A stretch of DNA of 64,000 nt from Rhizobium rhizogenes NBRC 13257 (GCF_000696095.1 NZ_BAYX01000005.1:310001-374000), one strand, 5' to 3'; shown: positions 44,834 to 54,725, numbered from the stretch's first letter. Numbers and translations are program-made. Notes: generated from the sequence alone by a model not told the origin.

Positions 44834-45526
44834 TCAGAACTTGTAATTCACCCCCACGCGAATGCTGTGGAAGTCGGCAGTTGCTTTGCTTGAAAGAGCG
44901 TCTCCCCCCGCTGTAAAGCTTCCAAAGTCCACATACTGGTACTCCAGCTTCGCGGTCACATTATCCGTGAAGGCGTGTTCCACGCCGGCGCCGAGTACCC
45001 AACCGGCTTTGGTTTTGTCTTCGCTGAAGCTGCCGACGCCATCCAGCGATCCCTTGTAGTCGATATGCCCATAGGCAAGACCGCCGGTGCCGTAGAACAA
45101 GGTGTTGTCATAGGCATAGCCGACACGCGGACGGAGCGTGCCGAACCAATTGATTTTCGAGGAGCCATGCGCTCCATCGTTGGTAACCGAGTCATGAATA
45201 TTGGCGCCCTGGAAATCGGCTTCGAGACCGATCACCCAGTTCGGATCCACTTGATAATTGTAGCCGATCTGGCCGCCACCGAAGAAACCGGAGCCTTCGA
45301 ACTTGCCGAATTTGCCAAGAAACGTATCGCCGGAGTGCAAACCGAATTTGTCATCGCCACCGAAAGCGCCGCCGCCATTCAAGCCGACATAGAAGCCTGT
45401 CCAGGTAAATACCGGCTGCTCTATCGGTGCGGCTGGCGGGGTTGAGACCGAGAGGTCCGCGGTGTAAGCCGCACTCGCCATACCAAACGCGAAAAGGAAA
45501 GCAGCAGATCCAAGCACCTTATGCAT
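44834..45526 (-). CDS. Outer-membrane beta-barrel protein, Omp25/31 type
   Basis: A 230-residue protein with a signal peptide ending near TA-DLS. The mature part opens with TWTGFYVGLNGGGAFG and has alternating-hydrophobic strands such as VIGLEADFQGANI, FGTLRPRVGYAYDNTLFYGT, the FSEDKTKAGWVLGAGVEHAF segment and a terminal VGVNYKF. An aromatic last residue is the usual outer-membrane assembly signal. This matches the small 8-strand Omp25/31 or RopB-like barrels of Rhizobiales. GAGGAGA lies seven bases upstream of the ATG. It is 38 bases downstream of nothing but the Hint gene, which may be read from the same promoter. Confidence 0.9.
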   Translation of the reverse strand: MHKVLGSAAFLFAFGMASAAYTADLSVSTPPAAPIEQPVFTWTGFYVGLNGGGAFGGDDKFGLHSGDTFLGKFGKFEGSGFFGGGQIGYNYQVDPNWVIGLEADFQGANIHDSVTNDGAHGSSKINWFGTLRPRVGYAYDNTLFYGTGGLAYGHIDYKGSLDGVGSFSEDKTKAGWVLGAGVEHAFTDNVTAKLEYQYVDFGSFTAGGDALSSKATADFHSIRVGVNYKF

Positions 45527-46028
45527 TCTAGATTCTCCTCAGGCAATTTCAGGAATAACATGCAACTTCAGCAAGTTGACGTCGCAGCCATAATATAGAC
45601 TTGATTATATGTGTAAATACGAAGGTACTCATATATATTTCCAATATGGAAGCTTTACGTGTATAAGCATGTCGTAATCCGTATTGAAAAATATCGCAGA
45701 CCATCGGTTTAGAGCTGACGACGCGCGACGTCCTTCGCAGATGCGATATCGCTGATATGACGTTGCCGATTCTGAAGGGCCGCCAAGCGGTGTCCTCGCA
45801 ACACAAAGCAGGCTTAGGTCTTCGACCGACACAGAATTCATCACCAGATCGGTTGCCTGCAGTTATAAGCCCGAGTACAGAAAATTTGCGACCAGTCGGC
45901 AGACCATCATGCGGGTCCGCGACGATCATCCGCAACTTGCCAAGCAGATGGGTCTGAGAACCACTTGATGTCCGTAAAAACCCCTGCCTTTCGTGATAGC
46001 TTTACTGCTGACCATCGCCGAGTGCTGA
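45527..46028. other. AT-rich intergenic region
   Basis: About 500 bases upstream of the barrel gene (minus) and of the orphan gene at 46029 (plus). AT-rich at 45590-45660, with TATATTTC at 45634-45641. At 45809-45821 (plus strand) the sequence CAGGCTTAGGTCT is one mismatch from the motif at 937-949. The 128-residue minus-strand ORF has no ribosome site and mixed character; I do not call it. Confidence 0.45.
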
Positions 46029-46439
46029 ATGAACCTTCCTGATGACAAGGCCCAATACGAAACTGGTGAGCAGGCGTTGAACGCGGCCATTATGGAACAC
46101 CCGTGGATGGACTTTTATCTCGTGAGCCTCGATGAAACCCATGCGGTGGTCAGGGGCACGCTGGACATGAGTTACGGCTATCAGCTGCAGATCGAGTTCA
46201 TTGGTGTGGGCTTCATCGACTGTCCGATCAGCTGGAAGTCCGATACCGGCTCGGAGGTCTTCTCTAGGTCCTCGCCCGAGACACTCCCGGACGATACGCG
46301 CAAGCGCTTCTTCGACAACAACGGCGGTGACGTATTTCGTTTCACGATAGAGGGCTTTCATGGCCCCTTGTTCGCGTACCTCGTAGCCGAGGAGATGCGA
46401 TTCCGACGTTCCGACGAACTGGCATACCTGCCATGGTGA
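46029..46439 (+). CDS. Orphan hypothetical protein
   Basis: A 136-residue acidic protein starting MNLPDDKAQYETGEQALNAA and ending DELAYLPW. Composition and the ordered mix of strands (FYLVSLDETHAVVRGTLDM) look like a real folded protein. No signal peptide, no recognised family. It could be an immunity- or SMI1-like single-domain protein, but nothing visible proves this. It has no partner gene on the same strand, which suggests a solitary acquired or leftover gene. Confidence 0.55.
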   Translation: MNLPDDKAQYETGEQALNAAIMEHPWMDFYLVSLDETHAVVRGTLDMSYGYQLQIEFIGVGFIDCPISWKSDTGSEVFSRSSPETLPDDTRKRFFDNNGGDVFRFTIEGFHGPLFAYLVAEEMRFRRSDELAYLPW

Positions 46440-47192
46440 GGAGTACAGGGCCGGACAGCCCTTTGCGAACTGCCGGAAGATTCTTCCGGGCCGTACGATG
46501 TTCACAACTCGTCCGAACTTAGCGCAGGATTCTGAACTGCTCTTGTCCTGACCCCAAGTACTGGCGTCATTGGGCTCGTTCTGTCGCTTTTCAAATAGAC
46601 CGGTTTTGCAGCAATCGTCAGGTTTGTCTTGCTGCTGCAGATTGAGATTCGTGGCAGCTGGAGGCTCAACGGGGCGGACCACTCAATTGGGTCGTTGAGC
46701 CTCCCCTCGCTCACTCAGCCAGCCGCACCTTCCAACGAACAAGCTCGCTGAACTTCACGGTTTTTCCGTTTGCGGATGATCCGACCGAAAAGCCGGTCCG
46801 TGGCGCGAATGTCGATACAGATCGGCAATCGCATAAGCCCGGCTCGACGGGATATCGGATAAGACGGATAAGCTGTTCCTCGGTGCCGGCCGCGCGCATC
46901 CGACCTTTCATCCCGGCACGGATTTGATCCACCGTGCGCAATCAGACTTTTGCTGTCGTTTCCCGCATGGACTGTCCGCCATAAGCGGTACACATCTGGA
47001 CCGCTGTCGCAACCGCCAAATTGCGATGGCGGGAGGTCCGGCTAATGGCTCGGAGCGATGGTCGGACCTCCACCTCCAGTAAAGACGACTGTGCCCACGC
47101 CATACTTGCGCAGATGCATATCGGGCGACTGGTGAATGTGACGGCATTGGCTATCTGCGCGACCCGTCAGGGACCGGCGGAATTCCGAAATG
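46440..47192. other. Gene-poor stretch with an inverted repeat
   Basis: About 750 bases without a convincing gene. A perfect 12-bp inverted repeat (46660-46671 with 46693-46704, 21-base spacer) is the clearest structure. A 76-residue minus-strand reading (46711-46941, TTG start) ends seven bases before that repeat and could be a small gene, but it has no ribosome site and no recognised sequence. The area reads like decayed accessory DNA. Confidence 0.4.
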
Positions 47193-47732
47193 TCAGAGGA
47201 TGATGCGAATGCCTGCCTCGTTGACGGCCTTGATAAAGGCTTGGCGGACCTCTTCCGGCGAAACCCGATGATTGATCCCATCGATGCAGGCCTGAAGCGC
47301 CGCTTCGAAGGCTTCCCCCTTAAGATCGTGCCAGTGGTCTGTGAGATATTCGACGGCTTTTCCGACGGTATCTACGACATAATATCCGCCACTGCTGCGG
47401 ATCTCAATTTGGACTGGCGCAAAACCTGGAAGACTGGCATTTGCCGGATCGTTGCCGTTTTCGAGCATTTCTCGAAAACGTTTGGCGGTAACCCGGCCGA
47501 TCTTCTCTATCTTTCGTTCACTCCCCGTATCACGAGCAACGTCACTACGGCCGGAGGTTGTAATTCTTACGTCCTCGACAAACTCTCCGGAGCCACCAAG
47601 CAAGGGGTCCTTTGTTGTCGCCAGACATAGTTGCATATGGGCTGCGGATTGGGAGATGTCGACTGGGATGGAATCTGTAAAAGTGCCGCCGTGATCGATG
47701 TCGGCGCGAAGGCTCTTATTATTCTGCCACAT
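47193..47732 (-). pseudogene. Hydantoinase-A N-terminal remnant fused in frame to a DUF982 domain
   Basis: An open frame of 179 residues from the ATG at 47732 (AGGA nine bases upstream). Residues about 1-60 contain RADIDHGGTFTDSIPVD and CLATTKDPLLGG, which resemble the start of HyuA/acetone-carboxylase-type subunits (family pattern DIGGTFTD...TTPEDP), but those proteins run to about 700 residues. The last 85 residues (VQIEIRSSGGYYVVDTVGKA, VSPEEVRQAFIKAVNEAG) match the small rhizobial DUF982 family, normally a stand-alone protein; an internal ATG at 47468 could start it. I read this as a deletion scar joining two unrelated genes, with the DUF982 part perhaps still made. Confidence 0.6.
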
Positions 47733-48041
47733 GCCAATATTTCCTAACAATTGCGTATCAAACCCGCCTTGCTAGCGGACCTGCACAGCCGCGATACAGT
47801 GCTTCGTAATAAGTCCAGTCGCACTAAAACAATTCCCATGGCCCAATTAGGGCCAGCCGGCATTTCTTGACAGACATAATACCAATAAAAGTCATCGATT
47901 GGTATGTGCCGAATTGTTAGGCTTATCTCCAGATTGTCATATTTATACGTGTTTCTGGTTGTGAAGTCCAGCGCCAGTCTCATATTTGACATCGAGTTCC
48001 AATAGTGGAACTATAAATTAACGCCGTTGAAGAGTATTGAA
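47733..48041. other. Divergent region before the IclR gene
   Basis: About 310 bases, rather AT-rich, between the hydantoinase remnant (minus) and the iclR-type gene (plus). It contains the palindrome at 47995-48012. ORFs inside are short shadows without ribosome sites. Confidence 0.5.
47995..48012. promoter_or_regulatory. Palindromic IclR operator candidate
   Basis: AGTTCCA-ATAG-TGGAACT is a perfect 7-bp inverted repeat with a 4-base spacer, 30 bases before the IclR start. IclR-family operators often contain TGGAA/TTCCA halves. The position suits autorepression and control of the divergent, now broken gene. Confidence 0.55.
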
Positions 48042-48785
48042 ATGAGTTCCCTTGAGGATGCGGTCTCTATTCTGGCTTGCTTCTCGCTGGAAGAACCGGC
48101 AATGACGCAGGCCGAACTGACGCGGAGAGTTGGACGCCCGAAGGCAACGATCTCCCGTGTCATGCGCAGCTTACGCGAGAGCGGAATCCTGGAGTTCGAA
48201 CCGACACGCAGGCTCTATTCTCCCGGCCTCCGGCTCTTCGAACTTGGACAGATCTGCCGCTCCAATCACAACTTCCTGGAAACCGTCCAAAAGCGGCTGG
48301 AAGACATTTGCAGAATTGGCGGGCACACGGGGTACATCTCCGTATTCGACGGCACACAGATGGTTGCTCTCAGGATCGTTCGCGGCTCCAGCCCTCTAGC
48401 GATCGCGGCGGTGCCTGGCCACCGTGTGCCGTTGCACGCGACATCAAGCGGTCGCGCCATGCTGGCATTGCTGAGCGACCGGGAGTGGCGCCACCGTGTA
48501 CCGGATCCCCTGCCCTTCGTTTCGCCGAACAGTCCACTCGACCATGACGCCCTTCTGGAACGCATACAGAGAATCCGAACGACAGGGCGTTCTTCCGCCT
48601 CCAACGAAACACAGCACGGCGTCTCTTCTCAGGGCATCGCGTTGCGCGATCCCGAAAGCGGCGAGATCATCGGCGTCGCCATCTCCTATCCCGAAAGCAT
48701 GGCAGCGGATGAACTCAAACAGATGATCGGCAATCTTCTCGATCATATGAAGTCGGAACTGACGCGGCGGGGAAATGCTATCTGA
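48042..48785 (+). CDS. IclR-family transcriptional regulator
   Basis: A 247-residue regulator. The N-terminal winged HTH (about 5-60: DAVSILACFSLEEPAMTQAE, RPKATISRVMRSLRESGIL) is followed by the IclR effector domain (RVPLHATSSGRAMLALLSD and IALRDPESGEIIGVAISYP). The ATG at 48042 is preferred over a TTG five codons earlier. IclR genes often sit divergent from the catabolic operon they control; the divergent neighbour here is only a hydantoinase remnant, so this may be an orphaned regulator. Confidence 0.92.
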   Translation: MSSLEDAVSILACFSLEEPAMTQAELTRRVGRPKATISRVMRSLRESGILEFEPTRRLYSPGLRLFELGQICRSNHNFLETVQKRLEDICRIGGHTGYISVFDGTQMVALRIVRGSSPLAIAAVPGHRVPLHATSSGRAMLALLSDREWRHRVPDPLPFVSPNSPLDHDALLERIQRIRTTGRSSASNETQHGVSSQGIALRDPESGEIIGVAISYPESMAADELKQMIGNLLDHMKSELTRRGNAI

Positions 48786-48860
48786 CCCTGCCTTCGACCA
48801 TCGACTATGGACGCTCGAAGCATATGGGGACGCTTTAAAAGCTCGGAACGGTATCAAAGA

Positions 48861-48912
48861 CGATCGTTGAACGATCGGGGGGTGGCGCACCCGAATGGGT
48901 GCGCCCCGTTTT
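48861..48912 (+). terminator. Terminator after the IclR gene
   Basis: A 7-bp hairpin CGATCGT-TGA-ACGATCG (48861-48877) is followed by a 9-bp GC-rich stem (48884-48892 with 48897-48905, GAAT loop) and CCGTTTT. The last is a classic intrinsic terminator for plus-strand transcription. Confidence 0.8.
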
Positions 48913-49157
48913 CACATGACCAGAAAGGTCGATGGCGCAACCTGCAATGCAGCCGCGAGCCGCCGAAGTTTTGCCGGATCTGCATCAGCACCAAGCTCGA
49001 TCTCGGAAATCTCGTCTTGGGTAAGGCCACAGGTCTCTGAGAGATCGGCGATCGTATAGCCGATGGCCTCGCGGGAACGCCTGACGGCGGTGCCGATTTC
49101 AGAATGGGGAACCACGGAAGCTTTCGAACTATTGAGGTTGCTGGGAGTAATGGACAT
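48912..49157 (-). CDS. Small XRE-family HTH protein
   Basis: An 81-residue protein with a single HTH_3 domain: EIGTAVRRSREAIGYTIADL, LTQDEISEIELGADADPAKL, ending RRLAAALQVAPSTFLVM. The ATG at 49157 has AGGAGA about seven bases upstream; the longer reading to 49286 is rejected. Probably a DNA-binding regulator with no attached sensor domain. No toxin partner is visible next to it. Confidence 0.85.
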   Translation of the reverse strand: MSITPSNLNSSKASVVPHSEIGTAVRRSREAIGYTIADLSETCGLTQDEISEIELGADADPAKLRRLAAALQVAPSTFLVM

Positions 49158-49433
49158 GAATTTCTCCTTCCAAAGTCCACCGGCAAGCCAAATTGCCGGG
49201 TGAAGGCAGCTATGCAGCCATGAGCAATCTCGACCTAAACAGACACGATCGAGCGCCCGGCCAATATAGTCATAGATCCTTAGCAAACAAGTGCCGAAGT
49301 TTGTCGGGATAATTCACCTGGTTCGAGGGCCTGATTTTCCGATTCATCGGCATGCCGAGACGGCGGCCATTCCGCCCTCCTTGCCTTCGCCGCACGCACT
49401 CCCATGGCGCGCGGCGAAGGGGATTTACCGACC

Positions 49434-49961
49434 TTATCTCGTGGCGGTCCGCAATTGCAGCCTCGATACGCCGGCGGCAACGTTAAGCCCCGTTCCCGCT
49501 TCGCCGCTCAACGGCTGCAGACCGAAGTTTTTCGAACTTCCGCCGACAAGCGCATTCGCGCCGAGACCAAGACCGACTGAGGCGCCTGCCGACGCACCGA
49601 CATAACTGCCGGCCAAAGCGCCCTCTCCGGCACGAGTCGCCTGGGTGCTGTAAACCACCCAGCTCAGATAAGACTTGCCCGTAATGCCGATATCGAGGCC
49701 GAGCTTGCCGATGGATCCGACATAGCGTTCAGCCGGTCCAGATCGCCGTTTGAACAGGCAGTCGACCGATTTGTTGGAGCCGATCACCATTCCGACACCC
49801 CCTGCAATCTGGCAGGATAACGTGCCGAGACGTTCTTTCGGCCCGGCGGCTGCCTGCTCCTTATGGGCTTGCTTGTGTGACCGATGCATCGTTTGGGCAT
49901 CGGCGATGGGGACACCGAGAGCCAGCGAGGCAGCTGCGACGATGAGAGCAAAGTTTTTCAT
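49434..49961 (-). CDS. DUF992 exported protein
   Basis: A 175-residue protein with a signal peptide (KNFALIVAAASLALGVPIADA). The DUF992 core is visible as LGTLSCQIAGGVGMVIGSNK, SVDCLFKRR, ERYVGSIGKLGLDIGITGKS and YVGASAGASVGLGLGANALVGG, with two conserved cysteines. The start at 49961 is fixed by AAGGAGG seven bases upstream. DUF992 proteins are common in Rhizobiales; their function is unknown and the family is probably periplasmic. Confidence 0.9.
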   Translation of the reverse strand: MKNFALIVAAASLALGVPIADAQTMHRSHKQAHKEQAAAGPKERLGTLSCQIAGGVGMVIGSNKSVDCLFKRRSGPAERYVGSIGKLGLDIGITGKSYLSWVVYSTQATRAGEGALAGSYVGASAGASVGLGLGANALVGGSSKNFGLQPLSGEAGTGLNVAAGVSRLQLRTATR

Positions 49962-50063
49962 GAGGTTTCCTCCTTGGGCATTCGCACCCCATTCAACGCG
50001 CCGAAGAGGAGTTCGTTCGAACCGGGGAGGATTTTCCTGTACCAAGGCTCCAGCGCGCAATTG

Positions 50064-50963
50064 TTATCCGAGCGCCTGGCTGGCCAAACCATAGGTCAGC
50101 GGCAACCCGTCGCCGGGCGGAGCGCCGTCACCGCGCAGCCAGGAGCGCCGCAGCGACATGCTGGTCACGGTATCGTAGATCGGCAGTCCCGATTGCATGA
50201 TGAAACGTGGAAAGGCGCCGGTCTGCTGCCGAGTGTCAATTCGCAGGAAGCTGCCGGCATGATCCACGACATGCGGCCTGGTTACGGCGATCGCCTCCTC
50301 GTCGCTTGCCGCCACGACGGGGCCGATCACATGACCGCGTCCGAAACGGCGACACAGAGAAAAGGCGATTATTCGGCCACTCCGGACGAGCGCCACGCCC
50401 TTCGAGACGCTCAGAAGGCGCTCGAGAATGGGCGTGCGATCCGCGCCATAGGCCGCCAGGTCCAAAGCCGCGATTTCGGCAAGGTCGGTTTCATCGACCG
50501 ATCGCAGCAGTGTGCCGGATGGCAAGGGCTCCGCGGGCGGAGCGACCGCCTCGCCGTTGCATTGATAGACAATCCCCTCGGTGCGAAATCCGAACGAGTC
50601 GTAGAGCCGCTTGGCGGAGCGGGTCGCACTGAGGCCGAGCGCCCGCGAACCTGTCTCGGCGATGATATGTTCCATCATCCAGCGGCCGGTTCCCAGCGTC
50701 TGCAATCTCGGTGACGTGATCACCATGCCGAATGTGGTAAAATCGGGTGCGAAATCGAACCACATGGCCGAGCCGAGCACTCGGCCGATGGCATCACGCG
50801 CTACGATACCCCGTCCCATGTCGAGAACGATCTGCCAGTCCTTGGCGCGATGCGGCCAGCCGACTGAGAGGGACAGTGCGTGCAGCGCATCGAGATCGGC
50901 GTCCTTGATCTCACCGATGGTCAATTCGAAGGAATCCAGTTGGATCGAGCTGGATTTCGCCAT
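50064..50963 (-). CDS. Tandem-GNAT acetyltransferase (first of two paralogues)
   Basis: A 299-residue protein with an N-terminal GNAT domain (DALHALSLSVGWPHRAKDWQ, FGMVITSPRLQTLGTGRWMM as the acetyl-CoA loop region, LYDSFGFR) and a C-terminal GNAT-like domain (about 145-285). It ends TYGLASQALG, almost as the paralogue at 62810 (FALASQALG). Start ATG at 50963 follows GGGAGACAG. Divergent from the oxidase operon. Paralogues of this type occur near polyamine and amino-acid catabolism; an N-acetyltransferase acting on the pathway amine is a guess. Confidence 0.88.
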   Translation of the reverse strand: MAKSSSIQLDSFELTIGEIKDADLDALHALSLSVGWPHRAKDWQIVLDMGRGIVARDAIGRVLGSAMWFDFAPDFTTFGMVITSPRLQTLGTGRWMMEHIIAETGSRALGLSATRSAKRLYDSFGFRTEGIVYQCNGEAVAPPAEPLPSGTLLRSVDETDLAEIAALDLAAYGADRTPILERLLSVSKGVALVRSGRIIAFSLCRRFGRGHVIGPVVAASDEEAIAVTRPHVVDHAGSFLRIDTRQQTGAFPRFIMQSGLPIYDTVTSMSLRRSWLRGDGAPPGDGLPLTYGLASQALG

Positions 50964-51239
50964 GACTGTCTCCCCTCCCGCCAACCGCGTTCTCCGATGA
51001 GCCCGAACGCCTGCCGGGCGTTTGGATGAATAGGCTTTTGAATTTCCTCAGGCAATGATGCCCCTCTTCGGTTGTAGCGGCGGCCGCGCAACAGAATGCA
51101 CTTGAAATCCCGGTAAAATCAGAAGATTCCACCAAAGCCGCCAAGCTTTCGGCAGACAGGAGACAGGCCCTGCCTTATTCTTAGGAAAGTTTCCTTCTCC
51201 CGAGAATACACTCCTCCCAATTGCTCCAGAGATTCATCG

Positions 51240-52568
51240 ATGTCTCCTCCCGTCGGCCGCGTCGCCAGCAATCACGACCTTCCGAACTCGGCCGATGTCG
51301 TCGTGCTTGGCGGCGGCATGGCCGGCGTCGCGGCGGCCTATGAGCTTGCCAGACGTGGTACGTCGGTCGTCCTCATCGAAAAGGGCGTGATTGCCGGCGA
51401 ACAATCGAGCCGTAACTGGGGCTGGTGCCGTCAGCAAAACCGCGATCCGAGAGAGCTGCCGCTCGCGCAGCTTGCCCTGCGTCGGTGGGAAAACCTCAAT
51501 TCGGAGCTCGGTGAAGAGACAGGCTTTCGCCGTACGGGTCTCATCTATGCTTCAACACAGAAGGCCAGCATCGACACCTGGGAGCGATGGGGTGTCATCG
51601 CCAGGGGCTTCGGCGTCGACACGCGGATGCTGACGGGAAGCGAATGCGCCAAGATGCTTCCCGGTAACAGCCGTCGCTGGAATGGTGGCGTCTATTCCCC
51701 AACCGATGGGCGAGCCGAACCGGAGCTTGCGGTACCTGCCTTGGCACGCGCCGCCCAGCGGCTTGGCGTCGTCATTCTCCAGAATTGCGCCGCTCGCGAG
51801 CTGGAAACGGAAGCCGGGCGCATCAGCGGCGTCGTCACGGAAAAGGGCAGTATCCGCACCTCGGCCGTCCTCGTTGCCGGCGGCGCCTGGAGCGGCATGT
51901 TCCTCCGGCATCATGGCATCCGCTTCCTGCAGGCAAGCGTCAAATCCACCTCGTTCTACACCACCGCTGCGCCAGCCGTCACGGAAGGCGGTATTGCGAT
52001 GGAGGAGGTAACGATGCGCCGCCGGCTCGATGGCGGCTATACTGTCGGCCTGAGCGGTCTCGGCCAGTTGCAGATCACACCCTACGGCCTGCTGCAGGCT
52101 CGCGAATTCTGGCGTACCTTTCAGATCAGGCGAAAGGGCCTTACGTATGCTTTCGGACGTTCGTTTTTCGAAGGTCCGGAAGCGATCGCCCGCTGGAAGG
52201 CGGATGGTATCTCGCCCTTCGAACGAATCCGCATACTCGATCCGCGGCCGGACGCCCATCTCGTCAAGCGCGGCATCGACCGGCTGGTGGCGACCTATCC
52301 GGCGCTTGCTGGCATTCGCCCGGCGCAAAGCTGGGGTGGCATCGTGGATTCCACGCCAGATGCCATACCGGTAATTTCCTCGGTCGCATCGCAGCCCGGC
52401 CTGTTCGTTTCGGCGGGCTATAGCGGTCACGGTTTCGGAATCGGGCCCGGGGCTGGCATGCTCGCCGCCGATCTCATTCGCGGTGAAACGCCCTCGGTCG
52501 ATCCGACGCCCTTTCGCTATGAACGCATGATCGACGGAACCGATCTTGGAAAGCCGGGAATGCTGTGA
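51240..52568 (+). CDS. FAD-dependent amino-acid/amine oxidoreductase (DAO family)
   Basis: A 442-residue flavoprotein. The dinucleotide-binding motif is VVVLGGGMAGVAAAYELARR, followed by VVLIEKG. A characteristic SSRNWGWCRQQNRDPRELPL region at about 56-75, KSTSFYTTAA and the C-terminal SAGYSGHGFGIGPGAGMLAA complete the DAO fold. It should oxidise a C-N bond of an amine or D-amino acid; opine-type substrates are also possible. First gene of a seven- to eight-gene plus-strand operon; its stop overlaps the next start (TGATG). Confidence 0.9.
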   Translation: MSPPVGRVASNHDLPNSADVVVLGGGMAGVAAAYELARRGTSVVLIEKGVIAGEQSSRNWGWCRQQNRDPRELPLAQLALRRWENLNSELGEETGFRRTGLIYASTQKASIDTWERWGVIARGFGVDTRMLTGSECAKMLPGNSRRWNGGVYSPTDGRAEPELAVPALARAAQRLGVVILQNCAARELETEAGRISGVVTEKGSIRTSAVLVAGGAWSGMFLRHHGIRFLQASVKSTSFYTTAAPAVTEGGIAMEEVTMRRRLDGGYTVGLSGLGQLQITPYGLLQAREFWRTFQIRRKGLTYAFGRSFFEGPEAIARWKADGISPFERIRILDPRPDAHLVKRGIDRLVATYPALAGIRPAQSWGGIVDSTPDAIPVISSVASQPGLFVSAGYSGHGFGIGPGAGMLAADLIRGETPSVDPTPFRYERMIDGTDLGKPGML

Positions 52569-53701
52569 TGATTACGATGACCGTGGAGCAGATACTCGAG
52601 AGACTCATCGGATTTCCGTCCGTGGTCGGTACGCCCAACCATGAGATCGTCGCCTGGATCGCCGATTATCTCGATCAAGCCGGCGCAAAGGTCACCGTCT
52701 TGCCCGGACCGGAAGGCGACCGCTCCAATCTCTTCGCCACCATCGGCCCAGCCGATCGTCCCGGCTACCTGCTCTCCGGCCACATGGATGTCGTCGCAGC
52801 GAACGAACCGGGATGGGAAAGCGATCCTTTCCACTTGCGGCGCGATGGCACGCAGCTTGTAGGTCGCGGCACGAGCGACATGAAGGGCTTTCTTGCCTGT
52901 GCGCTCGCCGCACTGCCAAGCATCACCGGGCGACCGCTTGCCAAGCCGCTGCATCTTGCCTTCTCCTACGACGAGGAGGCCGGGTGCCGCGGTGTCCGGC
53001 ATCTGATCGTGCGGCTTCCCGATCTCTGCGCGACACCGGAAGGATGCATCATCGGCGAGCCAAGCGGGCTGCGCGCCATTCGCGCCCATAAGGGAAAGGC
53101 TGCCGTGAAAATCGAGCTTGGCGGCCGTGGCGGTCATTCGTCGCGCCCAGACCTCGGGCTGAACGCCATCCACGCGATGGCGGATATTCTGGACGAAGCA
53201 GTCAGGGCAGCCGAGCGCCTTGCAAGGGGACCGTTCGACAACAACTTCGAGCCACCCTATTCCTCTCTGCAGATCGGTACCATCCAGGGCGGGCAAGCCC
53301 TCAACGTCATTCCCGAACATTGCGCGATCGAGCTGGAAGCCCGCGCCATCGCGGGTGTCGATCCGGCAGGACTGCTTACAAGCATTGAAAAGCGCCTAGA
53401 GGCTCTGAAGGAACGCGGCTTTGCAGCGCGTTGGGAGGCCATGAGCAGCTATCCGGCGCTTTCCCTTGCCGCCGATGCTCCGCTTGCGCTGCTGATGGAG
53501 GAGTTGACAGGGCAGACACCGCTTGCCGCCGTCAGCTACGGCACGGAAGCGGGCCTCTATCAGGCCGCCGGAATGGACGCGATCATCTGCGGTCCGGGCG
53601 ATATCGGGCGAGCTCACAAAGCCAATGAATTTATCGAGGACGACGAGTTGTCCGCCTGCGTTAAGATGATCGAGGCGCTGGGGGATCGCCTCATCCAATA
53701 A
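52568..53701 (+). CDS. M20 peptidase/acetylornithine-deacetylase family (ArgE/DapE-like)
   Basis: A 377-residue zinc amidohydrolase. Metal and catalytic segments are [49 protein letters not shown] and the later IIGEPSGL and [16 protein letters not shown] at 52568 shares its A with the previous stop (TGATG); a GTG three bases earlier is also possible. ArgE is usually for arginine synthesis; here, inside a catabolic operon, it more likely removes an acyl group from a pathway intermediate. Confidence 0.9.
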   Translation: MITMTVEQILERLIGFPSVVGTPNHEIVAWIADYLDQAGAKVTVLPGPEGDRSNLFATIGPADRPGYLLSGHMDVVAANEPGWESDPFHLRRDGTQLVGRGTSDMKGFLACALAALPSITGRPLAKPLHLAFSYDEEAGCRGVRHLIVRLPDLCATPEGCIIGEPSGLRAIRAHKGKAAVKIELGGRGGHSSRPDLGLNAIHAMADILDEAVRAAERLARGPFDNNFEPPYSSLQIGTIQGGQALNVIPEHCAIELEARAIAGVDPAGLLTSIEKRLEALKERGFAARWEAMSSYPALSLAADAPLALLMEELTGQTPLAAVSYGTEAGLYQAAGMDAIICGPGDIGRAHKANEFIEDDELSACVKMIEALGDRLIQ

Positions 53702-53801
53702 CCAGAGAAAATCGGATCGACATGCGGTCGATCAGCCCCACTTCGACATATCCTGCGGCTGCAAAGGCGGCAGAATACCAAGAGCAAGCGCGAGAGAATC
53801 C

Positions 53802-54725
53802 ATGGCTTTTCTATTCAATTCCGATGCGGAACGGGCGAAGATCTTCGCAGCCGCCTTTGCGCGTGAACTGCCCTCCCTCCCCTTCATCGCCGATGCCGCC
53901 AGCGTCGACCCGGAAACGGTCAAATATCTGATCACCTGGACGGCGCCGGCCGATCTCGCCCGCTATCGCAACCTCGAAATCCTGTTCTCGATCGGCGCAG
54001 GTGTCGACCAATTCCCGCTTGCCACGCTGCCTGAGACAGTGAGGCTCGTCCGCATGGTGGAGGACGGCATTGCCAGAATGATGCAGGAATATGTGACGCT
54101 CGGCGTGCTCGCGCTGCATCGCGACCTGCCAGGTTATATCGAGCAGCAACGGACAGAGAAATGGACCGTTCGGCCGGTCCGCCAGGCACCCGATCGTCGC
54201 GTCGGCGTGCTCGGCCTCGGCAATCTCGGCCTTGCCGTCCTCGATCGCTTGCGCCCATTTGGCTTTCCGCTTTCCGGATGGAGCCGCTCGCCGCGTATTG
54301 TCGAGGGCGTTACCTGCCATAACGGCATAGACCAGCTGCCGGAATTTCTGGCGGCGGTCGATATTCTCGTCTGCCTCCTGCCATTGACGTCGGAAACACG
54401 CAGCATCCTGAATGCCGATCTGTTCAGGGCCTTGCCGCAAGGCGCTGGCCTCGTGCATGCCGGCCGCGGCCAGCAACTCGACGCGACAGCGCTTATCGAT
54501 GCGCTCGACAGTGGCCATCTCAGCGGTGCGGTGCTGGATGTCACCGACCCGGAACCGCTGCCGGCCGAACATGCACTCTGGCGCCACCCCAGGATCATCC
54601 TGACACCTCATATTGCCAGCGCCACCCAGCCGGAAACGGCGGCACAGACAGTCATCACCAATATTCGCCGCCACGAGGCCGGACTTGACCCGATCGGTCT
54701 CGTCGACCGCAGCCGCGGCTACTGA
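53802..54725 (+). CDS. GhrA-like D-2-hydroxyacid dehydrogenase
   Basis: A 307-residue NAD(P)-dependent reductase. The Rossmann motif is [17 protein letters not shown]. Catalytic Arg, Glu and His regions are [25 protein letters not shown] and [12 protein letters not shown]. The overall layout matches glyoxylate/hydroxypyruvate reductase A. It should interconvert a 2-oxoacid and a D-2-hydroxyacid. It begins 100 bases after the amidohydrolase gene and is likely in the same operon. Confidence 0.92.
   Translation: MAFLFNSDAERAKIFAAAFARELPSLPFIADAASVDPETVKYLITWTAPADLARYRNLEILFSIGAGVDQFPLATLPETVRLVRMVEDGIARMMQEYVTLGVLALHRDLPGYIEQQRTEKWTVRPVRQAPDRRVGVLGLGNLGLAVLDRLRPFGFPLSGWSRSPRIVEGVTCHNGIDQLPEFLAAVDILVCLLPLTSETRSILNADLFRALPQGAGLVHAGRGQQLDATALIDALDSGHLSGAVLDVTDPEPLPAEHALWRHPRIILTPHIASATQPETAAQTVITNIRRHEAGLDPIGLVDRSRGY

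Noticed and set aside
45549..45935. 128-residue minus-strand ORF in the AT-rich gap
   Set aside because: No ribosome site, no family and a mixed composition; it overlaps the presumed promoter of the barrel gene.
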